35,869 bases of DNA from positions 1 through 35,869 of the forward strand of contig NZ_BSPC01000013.1 in assembly GCF_030160835.1 (NCBI RefSeq), in the 5' to 3' direction. The position numbers and the translations under genes are program-made. The notes beneath the pieces are model-generated. The model saw only the letters and a program-made list of their open reading frames with translations. It was not told where the DNA came from and did not search any database. Shown here piece by piece: positions 1 through 9,564 of this stretch. Origin of the DNA: Labrys miyagiensis (GTDB lineage Bacteria; Pseudomonadota; Alphaproteobacteria; Rhizobiales; Labraceae). Within the stretch, counting starts at the first letter, position 1. Each line of letters opens with the position of its first letter.

Positions 1-3000
1 GCCGGTCGTGGTGTTGAAGGTCGTGCCGCCACCGAGAGTCGAGGCCGTCGAGTTGCCGAGATTGTCGATGTTGGTGGTCGCGGACGAGGCCACCGCGTTC
101 AGCTGCGAGACGTTCACCGCATCGGTTGCCGCAACGCCGTTCGCGACATTGGTGATCGCCTTGCTGGCCGCATTGATGCCGGCCGTCGTCACGCTCGGGC
201 CGCCCGTGATGGTCACGCCGGTGTTGTCCAGCTTGGTGGTGCCGCCGACCGTAAGGCTGCTGGCGATCGCCACCGTGCTCGCCAGGTTGAAGGTCGCGTT
301 CGGTCCGCTCTGGCCGATCACGATGTTGTTGTCGGTGTTGCTCAGGTCGACCGTGCCGCCCGGCGCGATGTTGCTGGTCGTCGCACCCTTGTTGGTCGAC
401 AGGTTCCAGCCCTTGTTCGCCGTCGTCGCGACAGCATTGAGCTGCGAGCCGTTCACCGCGTCCGTCGAGGTTGCCGTCACCGCGCCATTGGCAAGGTTGG
501 TGATGGTCACCGGCGCGCCGGCACCGGCGCCGCCCGTGGCGCCCAGGGTGATCTTGTTGCCGCCGGCGGCATCATACTTGACCGCGATGTTGGCGAGGTT
601 CGTGGTGTTGGCGTCGAGCGCCGTCAGCGCGCCGGCAACCGTGGTCTGCGCCGTCGCGGCGCCCACCACGCCGGTGGTGCTGATGCCGCTGATGTTCTGG
701 CTGAAGCCCGACAGTGTGCCGGTGGTGGTGTTGAAGGTCGTGCCACCGCCCAGGGTCGAGGCCGTCGAATTGCCCAGATTGTCGATGTTGGTGGTCGAAG
801 ACGAGGCCACCGCGTTCAACTGGCTCAGATTCACCGCGTCGGTGGCAGCCGTGCCATTGGCGAGGTTGGTGATCTTGGTGTTGTTGGCATTGATGCCGGC
901 CGTCGTCACGCTCGGGCCGCCGGTGATGGTCAGGCCGTTGGTGTTGAGCAGCGAGTTGCCGGTCTGCACGCTGGTGAAGGTCGGCGTCAGGCTGGTGGCG
1001 ATGGCAATATTGTTGCCGGTCTGCGTCATCGCGATGTTGTTGCCGGCCGTGTAGGTCACGGTGTCGCCGGGCGCGATGTTGGTCACCGCCGTGCCGGTCA
1101 CCGTGCCCGTGCCGGTGGCCGCCGTGGTGACGTTGAAGCCCTTGTTCGCCGTCGTCGCGACAGCATTGAGCTGCGAACCGTTCACCGCATCGGTCGAGGT
1201 CGAGGTCACCGCGCCGTTGGCGAGGTTGGTGATGGTCACCGGCGCGCCTGCACCGGCGCCGCCCGTGGCGCCCAGGGTGATCTTGTTGCCGCCGGGGGCG
1301 TCATACTTGACCGCGATGTTGGCGAGGTTCGTGGTGTTGGCGTCGAGCGCCGTCAACGCGCCGGCGACCGTGGTCTGCGCCGTCGCGGCGCCCACCGCGC
1401 CCGTCGTGCTGATGCCGCTGATGTTCTGGCTGAAGCCCGACAGCGTGCCCGTCGTGGTGTTGAACGTCGTACCGCCGCCCAGCGTCGAGGCCGTCGAATT
1501 GCCGAGATTGTCGAGGTTGGTGGTCGCGGACGAGGCCACCGCATTCAACTGGCTCAGATTCACCGCGTCGGTGGCCGCCGTGCCGTTGGCGAGGTTGGTG
1601 ATCTTGGTGTTGTTGGCATTGATGCCGGCCGTCGTCACGCTCGGGCCGCCGGTGATGGTCAGGCCATTGGTGTTGAGCAGCGAGTTGCCGGTCTGCACGC
1701 TGGTGAAGGTCGGCGTCAGGCTGGTCGCAATGGCAATATTGTTGCCGGTCTGCGTCATCGCGATGTTGTTGCCAGCCGTATAGGTCACGGTGGCGCCCGG
1801 CGCGATGTTGGTCACCGCCGTGCCCGTCACCGTGCCCGTGCCGGTGGCCGCGGTGGTGACATTGAAGCCCTTGTTGGCGGTCGTCGCGACAGCGTTCAGC
1901 TGCGAGCCGTTCACCGCGTCCGTCGAGGTCGAGGTCACCGCGCCGTTGGCGAGGTTGGTGATGGTGACGCCGCCCGCCGGCGCACCGGCGCCGCCGGTGG
2001 CGCCCAGCGTGATCTTGTTGCCGCCGGGGGCGTCATACTTGACCGCGATGTTGGCCAGGTTGGTGGTGTTGGCGTCGAGCGCCGTCAGGGCACCGGCAAC
2101 CGTGGTCTGCGCCGTCGCGGCGCCCACCGCGCCCGTGGTGCTGATGCCGCTGATGTTCTGGCTGAAGCCCGACAGCGTGCCGGTCGTGGTGTTGAACGTC
2201 GTGCCGCCACCCAGCGTCGTGGCGGTCGAGTTGCCGAGATTGTTGATGTTGTTACCGAGCGTCGTCGCCGAGGTGGCGACGGCGTTGACCGCCTGGTTGG
2301 TGGCGAAGAGTTCCGAGCCGTTCACCGCGTCCGTCGAGGTGGCGCTGACCTGCCCCGCCGCGACATTGGTGATGGTGCGCACCACGCCGCCGCCGCCGAC
2401 ACTGACGGTGCTCGCCGCATTGGTGCCCGCGAAGGTGTAGGCGGTGTTGGCAATGGTCGTGCCGGCAGTGTTGACGGCGTTGGCCGTCACCGAGCCCGCG
2501 CCCAGCGCCACGTCGTTGGCGTTGGTGGCCGTCGAACCCGAGCCGAGCGCCACGCCCTTGCTGGCCGAGGCCTTGGCCGTGTCGCCGAGGGCGATCGAGC
2601 CGGCGACCGCGGCATTCGAGCCATTGCCGAGGGCAACCGAGCCCTGGCCGATGGCGAAGTTGCCATTGCCGAGCGCCACGGCGCCGTTGGCGGCCGACGC
2701 GCCGCCGGTATCACCGGCAGCCACATTGTTGGCGCCCAGCGCCACGGCGCCCGTGCCGTTGGCGGTGTTGGGATCACCGATCGCCACAGCGCCGTTGCCG
2801 AGGGCCTTCTGGCCGACGCCGATGGCAACCGCACCGCCAGCCGCCGAGGCGGCATTGGCGTTGGCACCCGCACCAATGGCGACGTTCTGGCCCGTGGCGC
2901 CGGAGACCGCGCTGGCGCCCATGGCGATGCCATTGGTGCCGGCGGCGTTGGCCTGGAAACCAACGGCAATGCCGCTGGTGCCGCTGGCCGTCGCCACCGG

Positions 3001-6000
3001 ACCAACCGCCGTGGAAGTTCCACCGCTGGCGACGGAGAAGTTGCCCAGCGCCGTTGAGCCGCCGCCCGTTGCCTTGGCGTTGTTGCCCAGCGCCGTATCA
3101 TTTGTCTGACCGGCAAGGGAGGCCGTGCCGACTGCCGTGGCGCCCCCGCCACTGGCCACCGCCGAGGAGCCCAGAGACGTCGCATTGTCGGCCGTCGCCT
3201 GAGCGCGCGTGCCGATCGCCACGGCAGACTGGCCATTCGAAAACGCCAGGAAGCCAGCGGCGAAACCGGCCTGGTTGCTCGCCACCGCACTTCCACCGAT
3301 CGCGATGGCTTCCGAGCCGGTAGCCTGGGAGTCAGACGAGGTGGAATTGGCGTGGAAATACTTGATGCCTGTCGTGTTGATCGCGGCGAGCGCGCTGCCG
3401 ACATTGTTGTAGGTGTTGCCGCCTACCGTATAGGTCGGCGCGCTCACCACACCCGTGGTGGTGTTGTAGGTCGAGCCGCCGCCGAGATTCGTGGCGACCG
3501 AGTTGCCCTGCGCGCTGGTGGTGTTGCTGAGATTGCTCACCGTGGTGTTGGTGGCGTTCAGTTGCGAGCCGTTCACCGCGTCGGTCGAGGTCGAGGTCAC
3601 CGCGCCATTGGCGAGGTTGGTGATGGTGACGCCGCCCGCCGGCGCGCCGGCGCCGCCCGTGGCGCCCAGGGTAATCTTGTTGCCCCCGGGAGCGTCATAC
3701 TTGACCCCGATGTTGGCCAGGTTCTTCGTATTGGCGTCGAGCGCCGTCAGCGCGCCGGCGACCGTGGTCTGCGCCGTGGCGGCGCCCACCGCGCCGGTCG
3801 TGCTGATGCCGCTGATATTCTGGCTGAAGCCCGACAGCGTGCCGGTGGTGGTGTTGAAGGTCGTGCCGCCGCCCAGCGTCGAGGCCGTCGAATTGCCGAG
3901 ATTGTTGATGTCGTTGCCGAGCGTCGTCGCCGAGGTGGCAACGGCATTCACCGCCTGGTTGGTGGCGAAGAGTTCCGAGCCGTTCACCGCATCCGTCGAG
4001 GCGGCGCTGATGCGGCCCGCCGCGACATTGGTGACCGTGCGCGGCGTGGCACTGCCGACACTGACGGTCGAGGTCGCGTTGGTACCGGCGAAGGTGTAGG
4101 CGGTGCCGCCGACGGTCACGCCCGTGGTGTTCACCGTGGTTGCCGTCGTCGAATTCGTGCCCAAGGCGACGTCGCCAAAATTGCTGGCTGTCGCATTCGC
4201 GCCGATCGCGACGGCGGAACCGGCCGCGGCATTCGCCGAAGAGCCGATCGCGGTGGCAAATGTTCCGCCCGACGCATTCGCAAAGCCACCGATCGCCGTT
4301 GCCGAGCCATTGGCGGCAATTGCGCTGGCGCCGATCGCGGTTGCGAAGGTCCCGCCCGACGCATTCGCGGATGCACCGATCGCCGTAGTCGAGCCGGCAC
4401 TCGCAGCCGCGCCCGCACCCAAGGCCGTTGAGAAGGTACCGCCGCTCGCGCTGGCGCCCGTACCGACGGCGGTGGCCGAGCCGGTATTGGCGTTCGCTCC
4501 CGCACCGATCGCAACCGCATCGGTGGCGGAAGCATTTGACGAGAGCCCCATCGCGATGGTGTTTGACGCGCTCGATACCGCCAGCGGGCCGATGGCGACG
4601 CTGTCGGTTCCGGTAGCGGTACCGTCCGCCTTACCCGAATTGGCGTGGAAATACTTGATGCCGGTGGTATTGATCGCGTTGAGCGCGCTGCCGACATTGT
4701 TGTAGGTGTTGCCGCCCACAGTGTAGGTCGGCGCGCTCACCACGCCCGTGGTGGTGTTGTAGGTCGAGCCGCCGCCGAGATTGGTGGCGACCGAATTGCC
4801 CAGCGCATTGGTGTTGTTGCTGAGCGTGCCGAGGGCCGAATTGGTGGCGAAGAGCTCCGAGCCGTTGACGGCATCGGTCGAGGTCGCCGTCACGCGTCCG
4901 GCGGCGACATTGGTGATGGTGCGTTCGGCGCCGACGCCGCCGACGCTCACCGTGCTGCCGGGGCTCGTGCCCTGCACGGCGAAGCTCGTGCCGGCCACGG
5001 TGACCGTGGGGGTGCCCACCGCCGTCGCCGTCACCGAGCCTGCGCCAAGAGCGACGTCGTTGGCGTTGGTGGCCGTCGAACCCGAGCCGAGCGCCACGCC
5101 CTTGCTGGCCGAGGCCTTGGCCGTGTCGCCGAGGGCGATCGAGCCGGCGACCGCGGCATTCGAGCCGTTGCCGAGGGCAACCGAGCCCTGGCCGATGGCG
5201 AAGTTGCCATTGCCGATCGCCACGGTGCCGTTGGCGGCCGACGCGCCGCCGGTGTCGCCGGCAGCCACATTGTTGGCGCCCAGCGCCACGGCGCCCGTGC
5301 CGTTGGCGGTGTTGGGATCGCCGAGGGCGACCGCGCCATCGCCAATGGCCGTCTGGCCGACACCGATGGCAACCGCACCGCCACCCGCCGAGGCAGCATT
5401 GGCATTGGCGCCGGGACCGATGGCGACGTTCTGGCCGGTGGCGCCGGAGATGGCGCTCAACCCGATGGCCACACCGTTGGCGCCGGCGGCGCTGGCGTTG
5501 GCGCCCATGGCGATCGCGCTGGTCTGGCTGGCGTTGGCGCTTGCCCCCAGGGCGATGGCGTTGGTCTGGCTGGCTTTGGACGAGAGGCCGATTGCGGTTG
5601 AATTGACGCCCGTTGCCTTGGACAGCAGGCCGAAGGCCATCGCCCCATCCAGGGACGCCGTCGACTCGGCGCCGATGGCGAGCGCATTGTTGCCGGCGGC
5701 CGAGGCGCCGGCCGTCTTGTCACCGCCGAAGGCGAGTGCGTTCGTTCCCGTCGCCGTGGCAGACGCACCGAGGGCGACCGAAAAATCGCCCGTCGCAATC
5801 GTGCCGGACGCAAAGGGATGGCCGCCGATGGCAACGGCGTTCTCGCCCGTCGCGACGGCGCTATCGCCGATAGAAACCTGTGAGCCGACGCCCGTGGCAT
5901 TGGCATGATAGCCGAGGGCCACGGGGGAGCTGCCCTTGGTGTTCGTGCTGCTCGCCAGCGCGCCGCCGCCGATGGCGGTGCCGGCCACGCTGCCGCCGGC

Positions 6001-9000
6001 CGTATTCGTAACCGTGGCGCCGGTGCCGACCGCAACCGAGCCGCCACCGCCGCCCGCCACCGAGCCGACCGAGGCAGTGGAGTTAGCGCCCAAGGCGATC
6101 GAGCCATTGCCGTTGTTGGAGTTGCCGACCGCATTCGCGCCGCTGCCGATGGCGATGTCACCGCCCTGATGGGAATTCGCCAGGTTGCCCAGGGAAACGC
6201 CGCCGCTGGCCGCCGAGGCCGTCGTCGCACCGGAACCGATGGCAACGGCGTTGGTGGCGGCAGATGCGGACGACACGCCTATGGCGAGGGAATTGGTGTT
6301 GCTGGCTGTGGCGGACAGACCTTGGGCGATGGAACTCGTGCCCGAAGCGACCGCGCTCTGGCCGACCGCGACGGCGTTGGCACCGTTCGCCGTGGAATCG
6401 GTGCCGCTCGAATTGACGTGGAAATACCGGATGCCGCCGCCCGAGATCGAGGTGTTGATCGCGTTGAAGGCATTGCCGACATTGTTATAGGCGGTGCCGT
6501 TGACGGTGTAGGTCGGGGCCGATACCGCGCCTGTTGTGGTGTTGTAGGTGGCACCGCCGCCCAGATCGGTGGCCACCGAGGTGCCAAGGGTGTTGAGGTT
6601 GGTGCCGAGCGCGCCGATCGCCTGGTTGGAAGCGAAGAGCTCCGAACCGTTCACGGCGTCGGTCGAGGTCGCCGAGATCCGGCCGGCGCCGACATTGGTG
6701 ATGGTGCGCTCGGCGCCGCCTGTGCCGATGCTGACCGTCGAGTTCGCCGCCGTGCCGGCGAAGGTATAGGCTGTGCCGTTGATGGTGGTGCCGGTGGTGT
6801 TGACCGCCGCCGCCGTGGTGGATCCGGAGCCGAGTGCGACCCCATTGGTACTGCCCGCGGTGGCGCCCGCTCCCAGTGCGATGGCGTTACCGGCCGACGC
6901 GCTTGCGCCCCACCCGAAAGCAGCCGCACCTTGAGCCGACGTCACGGTGCCGTCGCCGACACTGACAGCGTGCGGCGAATTGGCTCCAACGGTGCCGGGG
7001 CCAACGACCACGGCGCCGGTCGAGCCCGCGTTGACAACCGCCCCCGGCCCGATGGCCGTCGAATCATTGCCGAGCGCCTTGGTGTTCCCGGCGAAATCGC
7101 CCGGCCCGCCGATCGCAAGGGCTCCCTGGCCGGCTGTGACGCCCAGCCCGATCGCGACTGAGCCGGAGGAGCCGAACGCGTTCGCATTTTGTCCGAGGGC
7201 GAGGCCGTTGGCCAGCGCCGCGCTGGCGCTCGAGCCGATCGCGATACCGTTGTTCGCCGATGCCTTGGCGGTATCGCCGAGGGCGAGCGCGCCAGCTGCC
7301 GCAGCATTCGAGTTGTTGCCGAGCGCAAGCGAGCCCTGGCCGATGGCGAAGTTGCCGTTGCCGACGGCCACGGCGCCGTTGGCGCTCGTCGCACCGCCGG
7401 TGTCGCCGGCGGCGACATTGTTGGCGCCTAGCGCCACGGCGCCGGTGCCGTTGGCCGTGTTGGGATCGCCGAGGGCGACCGCACCATCGCCGATGGCCTT
7501 CTGGCCGACGCCGATGGCGACCGCACCACCACCCGCAGAGGCGGCGTTGGCGTTGGCACCCGCGCCGATCGCCACGTTCTGGCCGGTGGCGCCGGCGAGT
7601 GCGCTCGCGCCCATGGCGACACCGTTGGCGCCCGCAGCGTTGGAGGACAAGCCGATGGCAATAGCATTGGTGGCACTGGTCTTGGCAGAAGTACCGAATG
7701 CTATGGCGTTGGCACCGCTGGCGTTGGCCGCATTGCCCAGCGCGGTCGCACCGACATTACCCGCGGTTGCACTCACGCCGATAGAGACGGCATTTGCGGT
7801 GGCCGCGGCAGTGACGCTGGCGCCAAGACCCATGGCAATGCCGCCGGATGCAGCAGCGTTAACGCTGGTATTGGCGCCCAAAGCGATCGAATTGGCGGCG
7901 GCTGCCTGTGCTGCCGTTGCGTCGCGGGTCACCGAACCGTCGTTCAGGCCGCCGCCGATGGCGATGGCGCGCACCCCGCCTGCATTCGCCGAATTGCCGA
8001 TGGCCACGGTATTGTTCTGGGTAGACTGGGCGGTGTTTCCAAGCGCGACGGAGAAATTACCCGAAGCAGTAACCTCCCGGCCCACGGCGATGGCCGTATT
8101 GCCGGAGGCCGTCAGATACGTGCCGATCGCAATGGCTGTCGTGCCCGAGGCCGTGGTCTGCGAGCCCAGCGCCACGCCGGTCACGGAGGCGTTGGCGGCA
8201 TAACCGAGCGCCACGCCACCCAGTTTGGCAACCGAACTGGTACCGACTGCAGTCGAGGCGGAATCGGTCGCGAGTGCCCCAGCGCCGATGGCAGTTTCGC
8301 TATTGCCTGGCATGGGCGTGGCACTGGTACCGCCGGTGCGGGTGACGGTGGTGGTCGATCCCGCGCCGCTGGCATTTGACGAAATACCAATTGCAACCGA
8401 GTTGATCGTGGTCGACGCCGCGCCATAGCCTGCTGCGAACGAGCCATTCTGTGTTGCGAGTGCCCCAACACCCAGGCCGACGGAGCCAACGCCGCTTGCG
8501 GTGGTGAAAGCGGCTAAAGAACCACCGCCACCAATGGCGATTGAATCGGTAGCGTTCGCAGTCGTCTGCCCGCCGAGCGCAATCGCATCCTGGCCGCTCG
8601 CATTCGCCGCAGCGCCGATGGCAACCTGGTCGCCGCCCGTCGTTGGGCTGGAAGCGTTGGCCAAACCGCCGATCGCAATCGACTGGCCGCCGGTGCTGGG
8701 CGAGGTGGCCGTTGCATTGGCGCCTATGGCTATCGCGGCAACAGTGGCGCCGGCACCGCCCTGGGCATTGGCGTTGGCACCAAGGGCGATCGTCCCGCCA
8801 CCGTTGGCCGTCGCCTTCGTGGTCGTGGAACCGCCGAGAGCGATGCTCGAGGTGCCTGACACGTTACCGTAAACGCCTAGAACACTACCGTTGTACTGCG
8901 CCTGCGCGCCACCCGTCGTGGCCAGCAGCACGGCAGCGACACTCACGCCGCCATAAAGCGCCGCCGCCAGCGTGCCCCCGCCGCCCGTCAGCGAGCCCAG

Positions 9001-9120
9001 ACCGAGCCGCTTGTCCTTCATGCCCAGCACGCGGTGCGCCATGCGCAGGACCGCGTAGATACGCCTGCGCAAGCTGCGGTTGGCGTGCTTGGCGAGGGAG
9101 ATGCTGTCGTTCTGAGGCAT
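1..9120 (-). CDS. Giant trimeric autotransporter adhesin (YadA/BadA-like), C-terminus beyond window
   Basis: Reading the minus strand from the ATG at 9120 gives one open frame of 3040 codons that runs off the left edge. Residues 1-74 are a long, basic n-region (several Arg/Lys), a hydrophobic stretch rich in Ala/Val/Leu and an AQA-type cleavage site, as in extended type V signal peptides. Heads made of short repeats of the AIG/ALG type (e.g. NSIALGANTS, NAIAIGLSSN) occupy roughly residues 80-780, 900-1365, 1490-1660 and 1920-2215. Between them are necks with the motif TSTDAVNGSEL/QL and three IKYFH/IRYFH motifs near 6416, 4650 and 3355. Residues from about 2215 onward are stalk. Trimeric autotransporters export the passenger through a C-terminal 12-strand beta-barrel and bind host or matrix surfaces; the YadA anchor is not in view. 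The shine-dalgarno is weak. Ser/Thr/Asn/Gly/Ala-rich composition fits the family. Host role is unknown. Confidence 0.93.
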   Translation of the reverse strand, partial: MPQNDSISLAKHANRSLRRRIYAVLRMAHRVLGMKDKRLGLGSLTGGGGTLAAALYGGVSVAAVLLATTGGAQAQYNGSVLGVYGNVSGTSSIALGGSTTTKATANGGGTIALGANANAQGGAGATVAAIAIGANATATSPSTGGQSIAIGGLANASSPTTGGDQVAIGAAANASGQDAIALGGQTTANATDSIAIGGGGSLAAFTTASGVGSVGLGVGALATQNGSFAAGYGAASTTINSVAIGISSNASGAGSTTTVTRTGGTSATPMPGNSETAIGAGALATDSASTAVGTSSVAKLGGVALGYAANASVTGVALGSQTTASGTTAIAIGTYLTASGNTAIAVGREVTASGNFSVALGNTAQSTQNNTVAIGNSANAGGVRAIAIGGGLNDGSVTRDATAAQAAAANSIALGANTSVNAAASGGIAMGLGASVTAAATANAVSIGVSATAGNVGATALGNAANASGANAIAFGTSAKTSATNAIAIGLSSNAAGANGVAMGASALAGATGQNVAIGAGANANAASAGGGAVAIGVGQKAIGDGAVALGDPNTANGTGAVALGANNVAAGDTGGATSANGAVAVGNGNFAIGQGSLALGNNSNAAAAGALALGDTAKASANNGIAIGSSASAALANGLALGQNANAFGSSGSVAIGLGVTAGQGALAIGGPGDFAGNTKALGNDSTAIGPGAVVNAGSTGAVVVGPGTVGANSPHAVSVGDGTVTSAQGAAAFGWGASASAGNAIALGAGATAGSTNGVALGSGSTTAAAVNTTGTTINGTAYTFAGTAANSTVSIGTGGAERTITNVGAGRISATSTDAVNGSELFASNQAIGALGTNLNTLGTSVATDLGGGATYNTTTGAVSAPTYTVNGTAYNNVGNAFNAINTSISGGGIRYFHVNSSGTDSTANGANAVAVGQSAVASGTSSIAQGLSATASNTNSLAIGVSSASAATNAVAIGSGATTASAASGGVSLGNLANSHQGGDIAIGSGANAVGNSNNGNGSIALGANSTASVGSVAGGGGGSVAVGTGATVTNTAGGSVAGTAIGGGALASSTNTKGSSPVALGYHANATGVGSQVSIGDSAVATGENAVAIGGHPFASGTIATGDFSVALGASATATGTNALAFGGDKTAGASAAGNNALAIGAESTASLDGAMAFGLLSKATGVNSTAIGLSSKASQTNAIALGASANASQTSAIAMGANASAAGANGVAIGLSAISGATGQNVAIGPGANANAASAGGGAVAIGVGQTAIGDGAVALGDPNTANGTGAVALGANNVAAGDTGGASAANGTVAIGNGNFAIGQGSVALGNGSNAAVAGSIALGDTAKASASKGVALGSGSTATNANDVALGAGSVTATAVGTPTVTVAGTSFAVQGTSPGSTVSVGGVGAERTITNVAAGRVTATSTDAVNGSELFATNSALGTLSNNTNALGNSVATNLGGGSTYNTTTGVVSAPTYTVGGNTYNNVGSALNAINTTGIKYFHANSGKADGTATGTDSVAIGPLAVSSASNTIAMGLSSNASATDAVAIGAGANANTGSATAVGTGASASGGTFSTALGAGAAASAGSTTAIGASANASGGTFATAIGASAIAANGSATAIGGFANASGGTFATAIGSSANAAAGSAVAIGANATASNFGDVALGTNSTTATTVNTTGVTVGGTAYTFAGTNATSTVSVGSATPRTVTNVAAGRISAASTDAVNGSELFATNQAVNAVATSATTLGNDINNLGNSTASTLGGGTTFNTTTGTLSGFSQNISGISTTGAVGAATAQTTVAGALTALDANTKNLANIGVKYDAPGGNKITLGATGGAGAPAGGVTITNLANGAVTSTSTDAVNGSQLNATNTTVSNLSNTTSAQGNSVATNLGGGSTYNTTTGVVSAPTYTVGGNTYNNVGSALAAINTTGIKYFHANSTSSDSQATGSEAIAIGGSAVASNQAGFAAGFLAFSNGQSAVAIGTRAQATADNATSLGSSAVASGGGATAVGTASLAGQTNDTALGNNAKATGGGSTALGNFSVASGGTSTAVGPVATASGTSGIAVGFQANAAGTNGIAMGASAVSGATGQNVAIGAGANANAASAAGGAVAIGVGQKALGNGAVAIGDPNTANGTGAVALGANNVAAGDTGGASAANGAVALGNGNFAIGQGSVALGNGSNAAVAGSIALGDTAKASASKGVALGSGSTATNANDVALGAGSVTANAVNTAGTTIANTAYTFAGTNAASTVSVGGGGVVRTITNVAAGQVSATSTDAVNGSELFATNQAVNAVATSATTLGNNINNLGNSTATTLGGGTTFNTTTGTLSGFSQNISGISTTGAVGAATAQTTVAGALTALDANTTNLANIAVKYDAPGGNKITLGATGGAGAPAGGVTITNLANGAVTSTSTDAVNGSQLNAVATTANKGFNVTTAATGTGTVTGTAVTNIAPGATVTYTAGNNIAMTQTGNNIAIATSLTPTFTSVQTGNSLLNTNGLTITGGPSVTTAGINANNTKITNLANGTAATDAVNLSQLNAVASSATTNLDNLGNSTASTLGGGTTFNTTTGTLSGFSQNISGISTTGAVGAATAQTTVAGALTALDANTTNLANIAVKYDAPGGNKITLGATGGAGAGAPVTITNLANGAVTSTSTDAVNGSQLNAVATTANKGFNVTTAATGTGTVTGTAVTNIAPGDTVTYTAGNNIAMTQTGNNIAIATSLTPTFTSVQTGNSLLNTNGLTITGGPSVTTAGINANNTKITNLANGTAATDAVNLSQLNAVASSSTTNIDNLGNSTASTLGGGTTFNTTTGTLSGFSQNISGISTTGVVGAATAQTTVAGALTALDANTTNLANIAVKYDAAGGNKITLGATGGAGAGAPVTITNLANGAVTATSTDAVNGSQLNAVATTANKGWNLSTNKGATTSNIAPGGTVDLSNTDNNIVIGQSGPNATFNLASTVAIASSLTVGGTTKLDNTGVTITGGPSVTTAGINAASKAITNVANGVAATDAVNVSQLNAVASSATTNIDNLGNSTASTLGGGTTFNTTTG
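412..2245 (-). repeat. Tandem 729-bp stalk repeats in the adhesin gene
   Basis: The string starting CTTGTTCGCC at 412 recurs at 1141 and, slightly changed, at 1870, so the period is exactly 729 bp (243 codons). Copies 412-1140 and 1141-1869 differ at only scattered bases; the third copy is partial and carries a small in-frame change (about 2 extra residues near 1970-1985, encoding an AGGV-type step). A further related block lies at about 3560-3910, and 1-230 resembles 718-950. Each unit encodes a DAVNGSQL neck, a Gly-rich segment, a NNIAMTQTGNN segment and an LGNSTAS-type stalk. Recombination between units would change stalk length without a frameshift. Confidence 0.9.
2483..2960 (-). repeat. 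Head-domain cassette, copy 1 of 3
   Basis: This segment of the adhesin gene is almost identical to 5027-5505 (offset 2544 bp, 848 codons) and partly to about 7255-7655. It encodes a run of head repeats including GDPNTANGTGAVALG and NGNFAIGQGS. The near identity at DNA level, including third positions, points to recent segmental duplication or gene conversion rather than independent selection on the protein. Confidence 0.85.
5027..5505 (-). repeat. Head-domain cassette, copy 2 of 3
   Basis: Near-identical copy of 2483-2960 within the adhesin gene; it encodes the same run of YadA-type head repeats in the second head from the N-terminus. The two copies diverge after about 5470. Confidence 0.85.
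7255..7655 (-). repeat. Head-domain cassette, copy 3 of 3
   Basis: More divergent third copy of the head cassette (matches about 2565-2965 and 5105-5505), in the first head of the adhesin. It keeps the GDPNTANGTGAVALG and NGNFAIGQGS blocks with scattered substitutions, so it is the older copy or has escaped recent conversion. Confidence 0.75.
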
Positions 9121-9398
9121 TGCGAGGCTCGGCCTGTCCTGGTCGTCGTGTTATGGCTGGCCCGCAACTGAAAGTCGCGCGGGCCTGGCCGTCCTTCAAT
9201 CGTCCTCCACCCGCCGGATTTCCGGTCTTGGTTTCGGATCTGGAGTGCCGGGGTGCTGCTTCGACCCATCACTTCAGTGAAGTGTGGCTCGGTTGTTACG
9301 GAAGGCCCCGATCTTTCCGATTTGTAACGCTCATAACCTGTTTCGTACTTAACACGCAAATCGCCAACAATCCGTAACTGTGCGTTTTTATGTGCCGG

Positions 9399-9415
9399 TG
9401 ATCGAAAAACGATCA
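9399..9415. promoter_or_regulatory. Inverted repeat, possible operator upstream of the adhesin
   Basis: TGATCG-AAAAA-CGATCA is a perfect 6-bp inverted repeat with a 5-bp A-tract centre, 279 bp upstream of the adhesin start codon. Such symmetry fits a dimeric regulator site, but the half-site is short and no known motif is recognised. Confidence 0.3.
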
Positions 9416-9500
9416 TTTATCATACTTAAGCAACACGACGGGCAGGTGTCATAATTCGAGAGAGTGGTAACTTTCGAAATTGTCTGGGCGAGATCGGTAT

Positions 9501-9564
9501 TACAGTTATCACGGGCGTGAATCTAAGAATTTCTATTGAACTGCCCTCACGTCATACAGTTATC
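9501..9564. promoter_or_regulatory. Paired direct repeats TACAGTTATC
   Basis: The 10-mer TACAGTTATC occurs at 9501-9510 and 9555-9564, 54 bp apart (about five helical turns), in the AT-rich stretch upstream of the adhesin. Same-face spacing suggests possible regulator half-sites; no regulator is named. Confidence 0.25.

Noticed and set aside
412-2245. Regular repeats considered as a CRISPR array or satellite
   Set aside because: Units are 729 bp, codon-phased and encode autotransporter stalk; there are no short repeats with unique spacers.
8-8872. Long plus-strand open frames (e.g. 8-1054, 1790-2440, 4781-5908, 6947-8203) rich in Val, Ala, Pro and Leu
   Set aside because: They are antisense shadows of the repetitive Gly/Ala/Asn/Thr-rich adhesin on the minus strand; the minus frame is open for the whole 9120 bp and carries recognisable motifs.
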